Of a stretch of DNA of 64,000 bases, positions 13,028 through 25,100 are shown piece after piece (position 1 is the first letter of the stretch; every line of letters starts with the position of its first letter). This DNA is from Triangularia verruculosa. Lineage: Eukaryota > Ascomycota > Sordariomycetes > Sordariales > Podosporaceae. The stretch is from assembly GCA_033296885.1 (NCBI GenBank), contig MU863905.1, positions 225,124 through 289,123 of the forward strand, written 5' to 3'. Made by a program: the position numbers and the translations under genes. The notes under the pieces are model-generated. The model saw only the letters and a list, made by a program, of their open reading frames with translations. It had not been told where the DNA came from and did no database searches.

Positions 13028-15747
13028 GATGACCAGCTCTCGTGCCGGCACGATGGCTACGGCTTGGGCGCCCAAGGAAGAGAGATGGGCGGCTGGGTTG
13101 GTACCAATGGAGCTGGATCCGCTATAGTGCAAAGTGAAAATTGTAGAGAACACGACCGTGTGAGCCACTAGCTCAAGTTGAAAGATTTCTGCAACGCGGC
13201 GGGCGCGAGAGCCTTGGACGAAACTCATGCAGTGTAGACTCAACCTGAGGAGCGGTCTGAACGCGGGCACCTCTCGCGTTTGCTGACCAGAGACAGCTTC
13301 CGGGACACAAGACTGAAGGAAGGGGTCAGAGACAGTGATACCACGGCGCCACAGCACCGACAATGTACAATACACACTGCAATCCCAAGGGAGTGAAACC
13401 TGCCATGCTGGCAACACAGCACCGGCTTTTGATCTTCAATGTACACATGCGAGGACTCCCTGGAGTCCCAGAAGAAGATGAGAGGCTGCAGCGCGAACCG
13501 GCCTGTTGGCCAGCGGGCTGAGATTGTACAATCTGGCAAGTATCACGGGACAGTAGCTGTGAGTGCAACAGTGCGAAGTAAACACGCGGGGCTCTCGAGG
13601 GAGGGGTTTGACCTGAAAACTAGTGTAATGGGTTCCATGGACGAAGGACAAGGCCCGCACCGGGTCCCGGAAACTCTTTCTCGATACTGAATCGTCGTTG
13701 TCATCTCTCGGCTGTTCGGGCGAGTTCATGTTTGATGAGAGGGCTTGAGCCAGTCCTGTGGATGAGGTGGCTGTCTCTCAGGCACAATTCGGCGCCGGTG
13801 TGAGTAGAGGGTGGGTGAGGCGGCGGGAGATGGAGCCAACACCAATTTGCCATTCCCCAACCTCGATGGGAGTGGATGCTAAGCGCATGCAAGGTTCGGT
13901 GTTGTATCAACCCAGTTCATCGGCATTTGATACGGTCACGCCATGAGTTGGAGCTGGCAGCCGCTCCATTTGGCTGCTAAACGCGGCCCAGCGCGGCTAG
14001 ACCACCCCCCCCCCCCTTCTGGCCACGGTCACAATTCCCGTTCATAACACCCTGCATCTGCCTGCATATATTATGCCCGACTGGGAAAGTTGTTCTCATA
14101 CCCGCTATCCACCACGGCCAGGGATTCTTGCAACGCTGCCCTCGTGGGCAAAGAGACGGTCCGCCATTGCCATCTCAGCGGGCTCGTCCCAACAACCTAC
14201 CTACCTAGAGGAAGCACATGCGGGCACGAGTCATTGTGCATTTAAGTTTGGCTGCCTGCTCGGAGGGTCTTATCAGCCCCTGTGCCTGACAGCCAAGCCG
14301 GGCCGGCGGTACCACCGAACTGGTTGATAACTGATGTCAAGATTGTTTGCCGAGTCTTGCAACCCCTTCTTGACAAATACAGCTTGATCGGGAGCCAGGG
14401 AGGAAGGCTCGGTTCTGCGGCACACAGACGGCTTGATATGGAAATATCAATCTTTGGGAACTTTGTATAGTATGGAGCAATCCATCGATACCCCTCATCC
14501 CGCAACCTGGTTTAGTTCCTGCGACAGGTAATGGAAATTGATGAAGCCCTCAATATTGCCGGCCTCGATGTACTGAGGAATATTGCACGACTGGAACCAA
14601 GCTTTTCGCGAACAAGCCTTGTCCCTGGGCTGATCAACGAAACCCCACCGCCGAGAGCTCCACTAAGTCACCCTGCGTTAGGCTGACCCAACCCCCCTGG
14701 TGAATCTGGGGTTGACCCCTGGCCTCGTTGTCAGGGTTGGCTGGGACTACCCCCAAGATATCCTACCCGACCACCGCTTCCAACATCACCACCTGACGTA
14801 AACAGAATGCTGAGGCGTAGAAGATGCAGGCAGCTCCTCTTTCTTAGATGCCAGCTGATGTCTCAAGAAAGGCAGCGTCCCTCCTCCAGGGCTAGAGTCA
14901 AGACCAGGGTCAGGGCAAGACGATCATGTTGTGCAAGCCCGCGTAGAACTTCGTTTCCGCACATGCGGGAAATTCCTGAGCCATCTGATTCACAGGCCCC
15001 AATTACGAGCAGATTGCAAACCCGCTAAAAATAAGCTTGTTGGTACACTCTTAGTTCCCGGGCGTTGGCGCGGCTGGTGATGGCAAAGTGGTCGCTTGAT
15101 AGGCTGATTGGAACTGCTTGAGAAGGCATTGGTCCCATATGTCACCCGATGCATGAAACTGGGTGAGTAACTCGGCCCATGTGAGTGAACGTGGGGTTCT
15201 CTTCGGAGGTGCCAAGAATATGCTTTTGCACAACAAACGCCATCAAGCCCGACCTGTCACCAAGCCGCGCCACGGCTTCCATCACCGAGCCAATGGGGGT
15301 CCGCCATTGTCCTGAAAGATTTCCAAATGTGGACAGTCTTCGCAGGGCTTTGCAGGGCCCATGGCTCCTGTATATCTTTGCTTTCAACAGCACCACGGCA
15401 AGCACATTTCTGGATGGCGCCGCTGAGTTGTTAGCGACCTGATGTGGCTCCGTCATGAGAAGACGCCGAGCGGGGCCCGACACGGCCTGCCCCCCGCGTT
15501 TGGTGGTGGTATCGGCGCCTGGCGGGGCGATCTCTCGCCATCTCTCGTCACGGTGCTGACGGCGTGCGTGTAGGTGAGCGCAATCGATGATAGGGCTGAC
15601 TCGTCTGCTCGGGACCGCCGGCTGGAGGATCGCCCGAAAGGGAGAAGGGGCGGTGACGGTGGGTGCTGGCGTGACAAACCGTTCGAATTTTATCTTCCCC
15701 AACAGTTGACGAAAGATGGCTGAGAGCACCATGGTTTTCTTATTCAA

Positions 15748-15773
15748 GGCTTGATAGGCTTGATAGGCTTGAT
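15748..15773. repeat. Short tandem repeat (GGCTTGATA)n
   Basis: About three head-to-tail copies of the 9-mer GGCTTGATA, the last imperfect, lie in the intergenic stretch. No function is apparent. Confidence 0.7.
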
Positions 15774-18700
15774 GGGTAGAGGTGCTCCCATGATCGGTGA
15801 GTAAGGGAGAGAGGGCTCACCGTCCCCGTGCGCCAGGCCGGCCGGCAGCTGACATATCAAAAACTTGGCTCTGCTGGTCTGAGACATCCGGAAGCTTTTG
15901 AGTGGTCCATAGATCTAGGCCTGTCTCTAATGTCTTGAATGTCCCGAGGGATGCTCTCGAACTCGAGGTCTCAGTGCGGGAGCGGCGTTTATCTTGCGAC
16001 TATCAGTGAGTGGCCGAGTCTCGGGCAGAAGCTCGAAATCGTTGGCTGTGAGTTGAAATTGTTAGCCTGGTGATCCTGATGATCCGGTCTGTGTGTTTAT
16101 GGTAGGAGAGACTCACCCGAGGACCTCGAGATTATCAAGTTAGCAAACTGGAGATCGGACCTTCAAAGCTCCTGCAGTCCAATAGGTGGATGGCAACCTG
16201 CCACAGCGTCCTACCCACCTCTAGAGAAGGAAGCTGCGAAGGGGGGGTATTCGAGAACACGTCAGAGTGCAGGTGTGAGTTACACCATGTCAAAAGCTGA
16301 ACCTAAGCCCACCCCGTACTGCAGCAACTCCCGATAGACAAGACATACACGGATGCTGTCTGGCAGAGATATCAGGACAGCACCCGACATGGCTAGAAAC
16401 CGTTGCAGTGTTAGAAACCCCCAACGGTTTTTATCGTCCGCTATGGTGCAGCCGATTGGCTGGGTCCATGTCATATTGGGAGATCTCTCTGATCTAACGT
16501 CGTAACCACCCTGCGGGAGATCGTCTTGGCTCTGGGGTGTGTGTTGAGATGCTCATAGAGGTGAGTTTCATCGAAGTAGTTGCAAGTTGAATGGTCGAGA
16601 AAAGCATAGGCCTTGGCTTCGGCGGTTTTGTCGTGGCGGGTAGGTAGGCTGATTGGACAGACCGAGCATATCGTTTGCCGGCTGATCTCGGGCATGGCTC
16701 ACCACCGAGAGCTATTGACCGAGACGCGCAGGCTGATTTCTGTCTGCCGACAAAACATCAACTGTCAAGTGCCAACCGGTGTGTACAAGAGTTTTTCTTT
16801 TATCTATGTCCGGATCATCCCTTGCGGACTTCCAGCGGTTTGCGTTGCGGAGGTCCACAGGTTGTTGCAAGTTGTGTCTGAAGTTGTGGATCGGCCAAAG
16901 CCGGTTCCGTTAGCCATCTTGTGCTCCTCCGATTTGACACTTGAGGTTGGCTTTTCTCGGAGAAACCCCAACGAAGCCTTATTTTAAACCGTTGGAATTT
17001 CTTTCTTCGAAGTCAGACTTGGGCTGGGTATTCTGTGCGGCGCTGTGAGCCTTTAACTGAGCAAAAGATTGGAACGCTTTGTCCACCAGATCAAAGGGCA
17101 AAGGAATTGGAGATACAATCAACATGGCCAGGTCCCGTCCAATACTTGTCAAGCATTGCTTCGGCGCCGGACACTAATGGTTATGCTTCTAGAATGAATC
17201 GAGAGACGCTCAAAAAGTGCCCCACTCTTCCTGGCGCAACCACCAGTGCCGGACGAAATGTTGCATTTTTTTTAGTTTATTCATGGCCCTATCCTCTCGT
17301 CTAACGGCCCGTTTGCTCGAGGCAAAGAGACGGCTCGGTGCCGAGATATACCAAAGGGCATATCGCTCGCAGGCCGGACATGCGATACCTACTGCTCGGA
17401 CAAAAGCTAGCTCGTGTGGAAAATCCGTACGAGAAAGAGGCGTGATGATGGCGCCGATCCGAATCGGTCATCGATGGGGGAGAAGCGAAGCCTCCCGGAA
17501 GACATCTTTTTCACTTTGTGCCGTTGACGGTCATGTTTCCATGTGAGCTGCCAACTTTCTGTCCCAACTGTACGAAAGCGGTTGGGATTGTTGCCGTAAC
17601 CAACATGTTTCTTAGAATAAGGATGTACGGCGGGCTTGGCTGTCAGGTTATGGGTAGCATCAACCTGCCTTCTTCCCTGTCGCAAGGGTTTTTCAACCGT
17701 CTTTCATATGAATGTTACGTAGCTTTGCCCTTCGCATTAGAATATGGTCTTGAAGATATGGGAAATACAGTTGTATTGACCACAAGTGTTCAGACGTATA
17801 CCTACCCAACGCTCTCCAGTGTCAGGAGACATCACAGCCTGCTCAGACAGGCAGCTTGTGGAGGAAGCTCTTGACATATCTGACGTCTTTGACATGTGTC
17901 AGACATACGGATTCCCCGTATTCCGTCCCAAGGGAGAAGGAGAGACATGCTTTTGCTTACCTCCGGTGGTGCCCCTGAGAAGTCCGAAGATGGGGACATA
18001 TCGCGGAGGACGGAGGGGGAAACAGCGAACGAATATCGAGTCATTGGGTTTCCGGTCTCGTTCGGCGAGGTCTTCATTTCCTGAACACTGTCGATGATGA
18101 GAAGCGAATATGGTTACAGCTGCAAGACGCCGGTCAACGGGCAGAGAATTTATTAATCGTTCTGGGTACCTACGACACGCAGTCGCAGTACCGGCCGTAA
18201 GGCCTGGGCAAATACCTATGTGACGTGGGTAAGTACATTTTCCATCTCTCTTTGCTCATCATGTCCTTTGTCCTTCATGATACGTTACATGAACTATAGA
18301 TTTTGGCTGGCTGTATAGTGTTTTGCTTCGCCATACGTTGCCTCGAGGCTCGTTTGTGTGTCGTTCATTTCTGTGTGGTCACCATGCACGTCGTTTCGTC
18401 CCGTCTTTGTATGCCGCAGACGACACGACAGACACGGAATAAAAAGTCGGCGGCTGAAAGAACCGACGACCGATGCCGCGAAAGAGCGAGCAACGTGGAA
18501 AACGATATTATGGATCACCGCCGGCGCCGGAGAAAAAAAACGAGGGGTTGAAATTCTCTACAAGTTGTAAAACGACAACCAGATCTTACGATACTGCCGA
18601 AGTTCAAAAACCTCCTGCTGTACAACCCACAAAGACTGTGCCTTCTCAACGCCACTGCCGTATCGTGCGGATGCTTTTATGGGCATAAGCAACGATGTCA

Positions 18701-20149
18701 ACTTACCTATCATTGGATAAATGCCAGCACCAGTCGAGAAGACACGAGAACGAAATGGGATATCTGTGGGTAGGTAGGACGGGAGGGTGGCAGACATGGC
18801 ATGACATCTGACAGAAACCGGAAGAAACCACAAGTTTCACTTGACAGACAGGTGTCAGATGGAAACAGGATGGGGGAAAGGAGAGGGCTCGTGACGCCAC
18901 ACCACTCGCATTCAAACCCGCACCCGGCTGGTTAAGGTACGCGTAAGTACGCATATCACACCCCCTCTTCCTCCCTCGTGGCTTGCCCCCCCCGATTTCG
19001 CATTGGGTGGGTGGAATATAAAGCCTCCTATTCTCCCCTATGTCTCCCCGGAGCTCCCACTTACCCCCCTTCCTTGAATTTCTTCTTCAGTTATCATTCA
19101 GCACGACAACAACTCAGCCACCACTGAACAGACATCTATGCTCTTCATTTGGTTAGCTTCATGAGATGGACATCGACAGTTGATCAGTACTGGAGCAATA
19201 CATCGATGCAGGACGCCTACTCCGGTCCTGACACAAGACCAAGATGGAGGTATCACCAATATCAGGGATAGAAGGATGAGATGAGATGTCTTTGGGTGCC
19301 CACCAATCTCGACTTTGACGACATCCACGACGACAATGATGATGACGAATAACCCCACCATCTCTTAGCATGCTGCCATCCATTACGAGGGCAAGGAAAC
19401 AAAGAGGAGGGACCCTGTTTAGAAGGGGAAGGAAAGATCAACAGCAATTGCAGCTATCAACCGGATGAGCGTTCGAGCTGGATACATGTCAACAAGGGGT
19501 ACTTGTGCCGTCGGACTACCAAGAGGAAAAAGGGTGGATAAGGCGGCTTGTAACTGGGAAGAGGATCAAGAGGTGGAAATGAGGTGGTATGGGAGGTCTG
19601 ACTATGAGGGCTGGACAAGAGGATCGCGACTCACCAGGAAGAACATGATATGCGTCGATGAAATGAGAGGGCTTATGATAGGGCTTCACGAGTCGACGAC
19701 GACGACGGCAACCACGACAGTCTCTATGATTGAGATCGGGTGGACTTTGTGTGGTGGGCTCTGAGTGAGCAGGACAATAAGAGGTTTTATATGGATCAAG
19801 AATGAGTGCCAAGCAAGAGCGTTGGGAAGTAAGAGGAACTGAAGGAAGAGCGAGTTGGGTAGGAGGCAGGGAGTGTGTATAAGAGACCGGGTTAGTTCAC
19901 GATTGTTCCGAACGAAATATATAGTCTTTTCTCGAATTCGACAGGGCGTGGATCAAGGAGGACAAAAGGGCATGAGAGTGGCATGAGAAGCAGGGCCAAC
20001 AGGATCCGTCCGAGATCTCGAACCCGACGAAAACATTACCGATCATCTTCCGACGATCTCGCAGGTGACAGGATTCATGAGGAGCTTAAAGCTGTTAAGT
20101 GAGGAGGCGGCAAGGTGAAAATGGATAATGACGAAAAAGGAGTAATGAG

Positions 20150-20260
20150 CTAATAGTGAAAAGGAGTAATGGTGTAATGGGGCAATGGTATAATGAGGTA
20201 ATGAGGTAATGAGGTAATGAGGTAATGAGGTAATGGTGTAAAGGGGTAATGGTGTAAAGG
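20150..20260. repeat. Octamer minisatellite (TAATGAGG)n with degenerate flanks
   Basis: Five exact TAATGAGG copies run from about 20191 to 20230. They are flanked by degenerate versions with TAATGGTG and AAGGGG steps across roughly 110 bp. The array ends about 20 bp before the left end of the candidate inverted-repeat element. Confidence 0.85.
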
Positions 20261-20281
20261 GATGCCCAGCTAAAATCTAGA

Positions 20282-20548
20282 AGTTTTGGGACCCCCCGAC
20301 CCACACACGTCCTAGACAAAATAACTAGCACTGCAAAGTAGGCATACAACATTAAAAGATAATTAAAAGGCCTTAAAAGATAATTAAAAGGTATTCTTTA
20401 GAAGATACTCTTAAGGTATTAGAATGAAGAAGGTCATTAAGAAGTGGTGGTTTTAGTAGGTACCTATGGTAATTCTAGAAAAAAGAAATCTTGAATTTTA
20501 GTCAGGGTTAGGGAAATGTATAGCAATTATAGGGGGGGTCCCAAAACT
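20282..20548. mobile_element. Candidate MITE with 16-bp perfect terminal inverted repeats
   Basis: AGTTTTGGGACCCCCC at 20282-20297 is exactly the reverse complement of the sequence at 20533-20548. The interior is AT-rich, has no coding potential and contains a direct repeat of TAAAAGATAATTAAAAGG. The ends are flanked by near-identical direct repeats: GCTAAAATCTA at 20269-20279 and GCTCAAAATCTA at 20552-20563, differing by one base. That is what a target-site duplication would look like. Size, inverted termini and lack of genes fit a non-autonomous DNA transposon. A 10-12 bp duplication would fit MULE- or hAT-like transposition better than TA-duplicating mariner elements, but the superfamily is inference. 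Confidence 0.6.
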
Positions 20549-20967
20549 ATCGCTCAAAATCTAAGTAAGTCAACGCTTCTCCTTTCTTGATCAATAAGCA
20601 GTAGCAGAACCTACCACCGGAGCAAGCCTCGTTCTCAGGGCGGGAACCTGAATGTATATGACATGGTGCTCGCTGTAAAAGCGACGCCAGTCAATGCTTT
20701 GAAACCCAGACAAATATCAAGTTGGCCCAGGACAATACGGAGGCAAAGTTGTGTGAAAATCATCAAGTTTAAGAAGTCCAGTCCATGAGCCCATCTGCAT
20801 GGAAAAGCAAGACAGATAAATACAAACCCATTATTGGCCATTATCCCCAGACCATTACCCGGTCCTTTTCCCACCCAGAACTAGAAATCAGAAAGCCCAT
20901 ATATCGCAATAATACCGCAGCCGGTGAGAGCCCAGGTCGACAATGAAGGAAAGTGGCGTATCACCCT

Positions 20968-21594
20968 CTACTCGTCATCTTCGTCGTCCTCCTCATCCTC
21001 TTCTTCCTCACTTGTTACCTCAATGTTGGCCTTCTTGGACTTGTTGGATTCGGCCTTCTGAGCAGACTTGCGGCTGCTGCCGCCAGTTCCAGCAGGCACA
21101 TCATCCACCCCAACTCCCTGCGAGCGCAATTCCTCGTTGAGCTGCGGGATAGCCTTGAGGAAGGCCTTGTACTGATCAATCGAAAGCGAGATACCCTGAA
21201 ACCCGATCAATATCCTGTGCTTGCGTGGTAAATATGATTACTATATAAAACCCACCTTCTTGCCGGGCCTCAACTCGCCATCTGGGGCGGTGTAGTATTC
21301 CCGCAGATTGACAAGAGTGGCGTTCTTGAACTTTGAAGCACCGACACGGCGATTGTTGCCAAGCTATTTGAACATGTTAGTTGAGATGAGCTGAAAGTGA
21401 AAAGACAAGCGAAAACAGTTATAACTAACCTCCCAGTAGGCGTTGCCCTCACCATCGGTGCCCTTGCCGCCACTCAAGGCAGCCTTGGGTCGCTCCTGTT
21501 TCTGCTTCTGCTTCTTGGCGGGTGCCGTCGTTCTGGGAGTGTCTTCCTCGTCGCTCTCGATCTGGACGCGACCTCGCTTTCTGAAGGAAGACAT
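20968..21594 (-). CDS. sub1: PC4/Sub1-type transcription coactivator
   Basis: A 166-aa nuclear protein from three exons: 21594-21430, 21363-21256 and 21195-20968, with 66- and 60-nt phase-0 introns. In this family the PC4 domain binds single-stranded DNA and assists RNA polymerase II initiation and elongation. The PC4 core spans about residues 47-115: a G/N-x-YWE strand, L-G-N-N-R-R-V, a K-F-K-N-x-x-L-V-N-I-R-E-Y-Y segment, then L-R-P-G-K-K-G-I-S-L with the following helix. The N-terminus is Lys/Arg-rich with acidic patches near residues 13-17. The C-terminus is Ser/Lys-rich and ends in a long Glu/Asp tail, longer than in the human protein. The start is the first ATG, next to a basic FRKRGRV stretch. 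It is divergent from the PXA/PX gene, with about 570 bp between start codons. Confidence 0.95.
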
Positions 21595-22167
21595 GGTGAC
21601 GACTGGGATTGTGTGGGGTTTGACAGATGGTAGGCGAGGGACGATACGTGGCAGGTGACAAGTAATATTTCCCCAGCGCCGCAACGCGAAAGATAAGCGC
21701 AGGGACGTGCCTTCGTGCTAGTCTCGACGCGCTTTCACGTGAGAGCCGGTACTTTAACTTTAACTTTAGAGTCCCTTGGCAGACGCAGCACGGACCTCTC
21801 AGCGGACACCGTTCGAGATGTCAGGCGGTCTTGGCCGTCAAAAGTGGATCTCGGAAGGTTGAACTGCTGGGAAAGGCCCCCTGGTTGATTAAAAATATGG
21901 GAAGCTTGGGGCTTGTTTCGTCCTTCAACCGAAATCCGGGGGAGATTGGGATGATCGAAACGCCATCGTTAATGCCTGCCATTTTCTCAATCTTCAACTA
22001 AACGTTATAATCTTTTCCGTCCTTCTCTTGTATTCAGATTGCTTCCACAACAACGGTGCGACAAAGCCCGTACCCCCTCTAATTTCACCCACCTAATCGT
22101 TCGATCCTCCCCCTGCGGTGAGCCGTGTCTCCCGTCGCGTCCGAGACCAATTCTTCAGCAATCCTAT
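21595..22167. promoter_or_regulatory. Shared divergent promoter region of sub1 and the PXA/PX gene
   Basis: The 573 bp between the two divergent start codons must hold both promoters and 5' UTRs. It contains a CACGTG E-box-like palindrome near 21737-21742 and a triplicated CTTTAA tract near 21752-21768. The half nearest the PXA/PX gene is pyrimidine-rich, as is common just upstream of fungal start sites. No factor can be assigned. Confidence 0.5.
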
Positions 22168-25100
22168 ATGAGCCAACAAGATGCGCCTAGCTCGGGCGCA
22201 ATCCCCGATAGCTCAATGGCAGACCAGAAACATCTCGAACCCAGCGCGGTAATTGCGACCGAAAAGCAAGCGTTGGAAGAGCCCGACGAAACGACCGCCG
22301 CTGCGATTGTTGCCGCTACTGACGACGCTTTTCCGAGCCCTCCGAATGCGCCCCCCGCAGACGACAATGTTTCCACAAAGGTGTTTCGCTTTCTGTCAAC
22401 AGCAACACCAGAAACATTAGGCGGTGTAGCGGTTGGCCTGGCTGCCACGACATACCTGGTGCTTGGGAGACTTGGTCTTGTGTTGATAGGGGCATTCGGC
22501 GGGATAGTCACCTTCATCCAATGGGAGCAACGAAACCCAGAGGTTGCGCGGGTTGTCCGTGGTGAAAGGGGCATTGATGTCTTAGCACGGCTGCTAGAGA
22601 CCAAGCACGAGATTCCCGAACCGAAAGAGGAGGGTGCCGGTCCTCAGGATTGCGTATTGATTCGCGGCTTTGAGGATCTGAGGCCTGAAACTCGCGATGC
22701 CATGAACGAGTTAGTCGATGCTATTGTCGACAACTACGTAAAGTGGTGGTACTCACCAATTGTGCCAGTGGACAAATTCTTCCCACTGGCGTGCCGGAAG
22801 ACACTCACAGCTTTCCTGACGTCAGCATCCAACCACCTTGCGAGGAAACGTCCAGCCGACGCGTTTCTTGACTTTCTGACAAATTCATCTTCCATTGTCG
22901 TTGTCTTCTTTTCCGAACTTTCTAATGCCTTTGCGGAGTTGCCGGCCGACTCCAAGCTATCAGCGGCTGATGCCGTCTACAATTACCTAGCTGCCCACCC
23001 AGACTCCAATCTGGCAAGCCTGTTGAACCAAAAACAGCAGGCAAACAAGTTCCGCATGATTTCGGAAGACCTCCTCAACTTCCTAGAGCATTCTTCGTAC
23101 GAATGTAACCCAGCCAGGGTGTTTCTGAGGGAAATACTGGCTGGCGTTGTCTTGGAAATGACCCTCCAGTCTTTCTCAAAACCGGAGTTCATCAATTCTT
23201 GGATCGTGTATCTCCTAGAGGCCGGCGAACCCGATCTGAACCAAGCTATCGATGTGGGAATGCAGACGGGCCCTGACGTGGCGTTTGCAGATATTGACGG
23301 CAATGTCGGCAATATTGGGCTTACCAAAGGAAATAGAAACTCTTTGGACCAAGAAAGGGCACGGCGTAAGGAATCATTGGCGCATAGAAAGAAACTCAGC
23401 AAGGCTGAAGAAGAAATGGAACTGGCCATGGAAGAGATGAAACGACTGAATCAGATGATTGCGAACGAGACTACGCTGATGGCTGAATCGTCTCAAAGTG
23501 AACCGAAACGACACGAAGCCACGACTACTGATGAGATGAATGGACTGGACCCCCAGGAGGCATCAAAATCGCAGGCAACGAAAGACTTCTCGAAGAGCAT
23601 CAGCAGTGACAGTTCCTCGAGCAAAAATGAGGTTATCAACACGCCTGTTACACCTCTCTCTGTCACCACACCTTCAAGCCAGACCTCTCCTACTGCATCG
23701 CAAAATCCAGCAGTGGCACAAACGGCGGTACCAGCGGCAGCGGCAGCAGGCTTCACCAGCTTCGATCAGCTCGTTCCCTCTGCTCAAGAGGAAACTGAAA
23801 CTGAGTCTGCTGTTGAGGCTGCCAAACCACCATTGACAGTCCACAATGCAAATATCACGGTCCTCGATGAGCCTGGTGACAAGCCCATCAAGTCCAAACC
23901 CGCGTGGGATTACTTGGTTCAAATCGAACCTGCCACCACACTCTATCCTGGTTGGATGATCGTTAGGAAGTACAGCGATTTCGAGGTACTGCATGAGGTG
24001 TTGAGGCGGATTGCAACCATATCAGGTGCTGTGACTTTCTCACAGCAGCACAATGTTCTGCCTCCATGGAAGAACCACACTCGGACGTCGTTGCGGATTG
24101 AGTTAGAGCGCTATTTGAAAGACGCCTGTCAGCACCAGAGTCTGGCTGAAAGCGAGGGTTTGAGAAAGTTCATGGAAAGAGATAACGGGCATCTTCCTCA
24201 ACCAAAGTCGGGCTTCCAGGCATTCGAGAAAATTGGCAAGAATGTCCTTGGCGTATTGGCAAGCGCTCCCTTGGAGGGCTCGAAAGCTATGATGGATGGC
24301 ATGACGGGAGTCTTGGGCAATATCGGACTAGTATCGCAGAAAAAGCCAGCGCCGGCCCCATCACCGCCGCCTTCGGCGCTGCAGGACGTGACCGCCGCTA
24401 GTCGCCTCTCCATGTCAACCCTTTCTCGAAACGACAGCACCCTGTCGCTGAATCGGTTGACCACCAGCAAGACTCGTGACAGCATAGATAGCCAGCATTC
24501 ATCGGTGCTCGCCATGCAGCCACCCAAAGTTCCACCTCTGGACCGTCGTCCTAGTTATAACTCTCAGGGTGGTGATACTGAGCCAGAAACCACCAACCTG
24601 CGTCCATCAAGAGCGTCAGCGAGAAACAGCCGGGAGCAAAGCAGGACATCTAGTCGAGCACCTGCGCGCTCTCCGTCTACTCTCAGTTTCGACGGGTTTC
24701 GCCTTCCGCCCCCTCCCGACATGATTTCAGACGACTACGAATCCCCTCTCAGCCCCCATGGACAACTACCAGAACATCTCGCCCACCACTCCCGCTCCTT
24801 GACAATGCCCACCCTCAGCAGTCAGCGGATTAACGGCCCGCCACTGACGGGGAAACAGCACACCAAGCTGTCGGAGCAAGAAACGAGGGTGGCCGTTGAG
24901 CTCATGTTTGCCGTCATCAACGAGATGTACACTCTCTCCTCAGCCTGGAACATCCGAAGGACGCTTCTCGCCGCAGCCAAGTCGTTCCTCCTCCGCCCCG
25001 GCAACCCTTCCTTGCTCTCCATCCAGACCTTGATCCAGCAGTCTGTGCTTGACGTGAACACGGCTGACGCTGGCATCGCGGCGCACATCAAGAAGCTCAG

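Larger units (their letters stand above)
12394..20967. other. Gene-poor stretch upstream of the transcription factor
   Basis: No gene can be supported. The longest frame (15142-15747, minus, about 200 codons) has no recognisable domain and its Met codon was not confirmed by any other evidence. The first several hundred bases should hold the promoter and 5' UTR of the transcription factor. Elsewhere I see a hairpin near 13003-13027, a C12 run at 14005-14016, a 9-bp tandem repeat near 15748, TACC/GGTA runs near 14195, 16639 and 18768, a GAC-rich patch near 19690, an octamer repeat near 20191 and a possible MITE at 20282-20548. Confidence 0.6.

Noticed and set aside
15142..15747. A 201-codon minus-strand open frame
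   Set aside because: The composition is not family-like, I recognise no motif, and nothing nearby supports splicing or a promoter. Too weak to call a gene.
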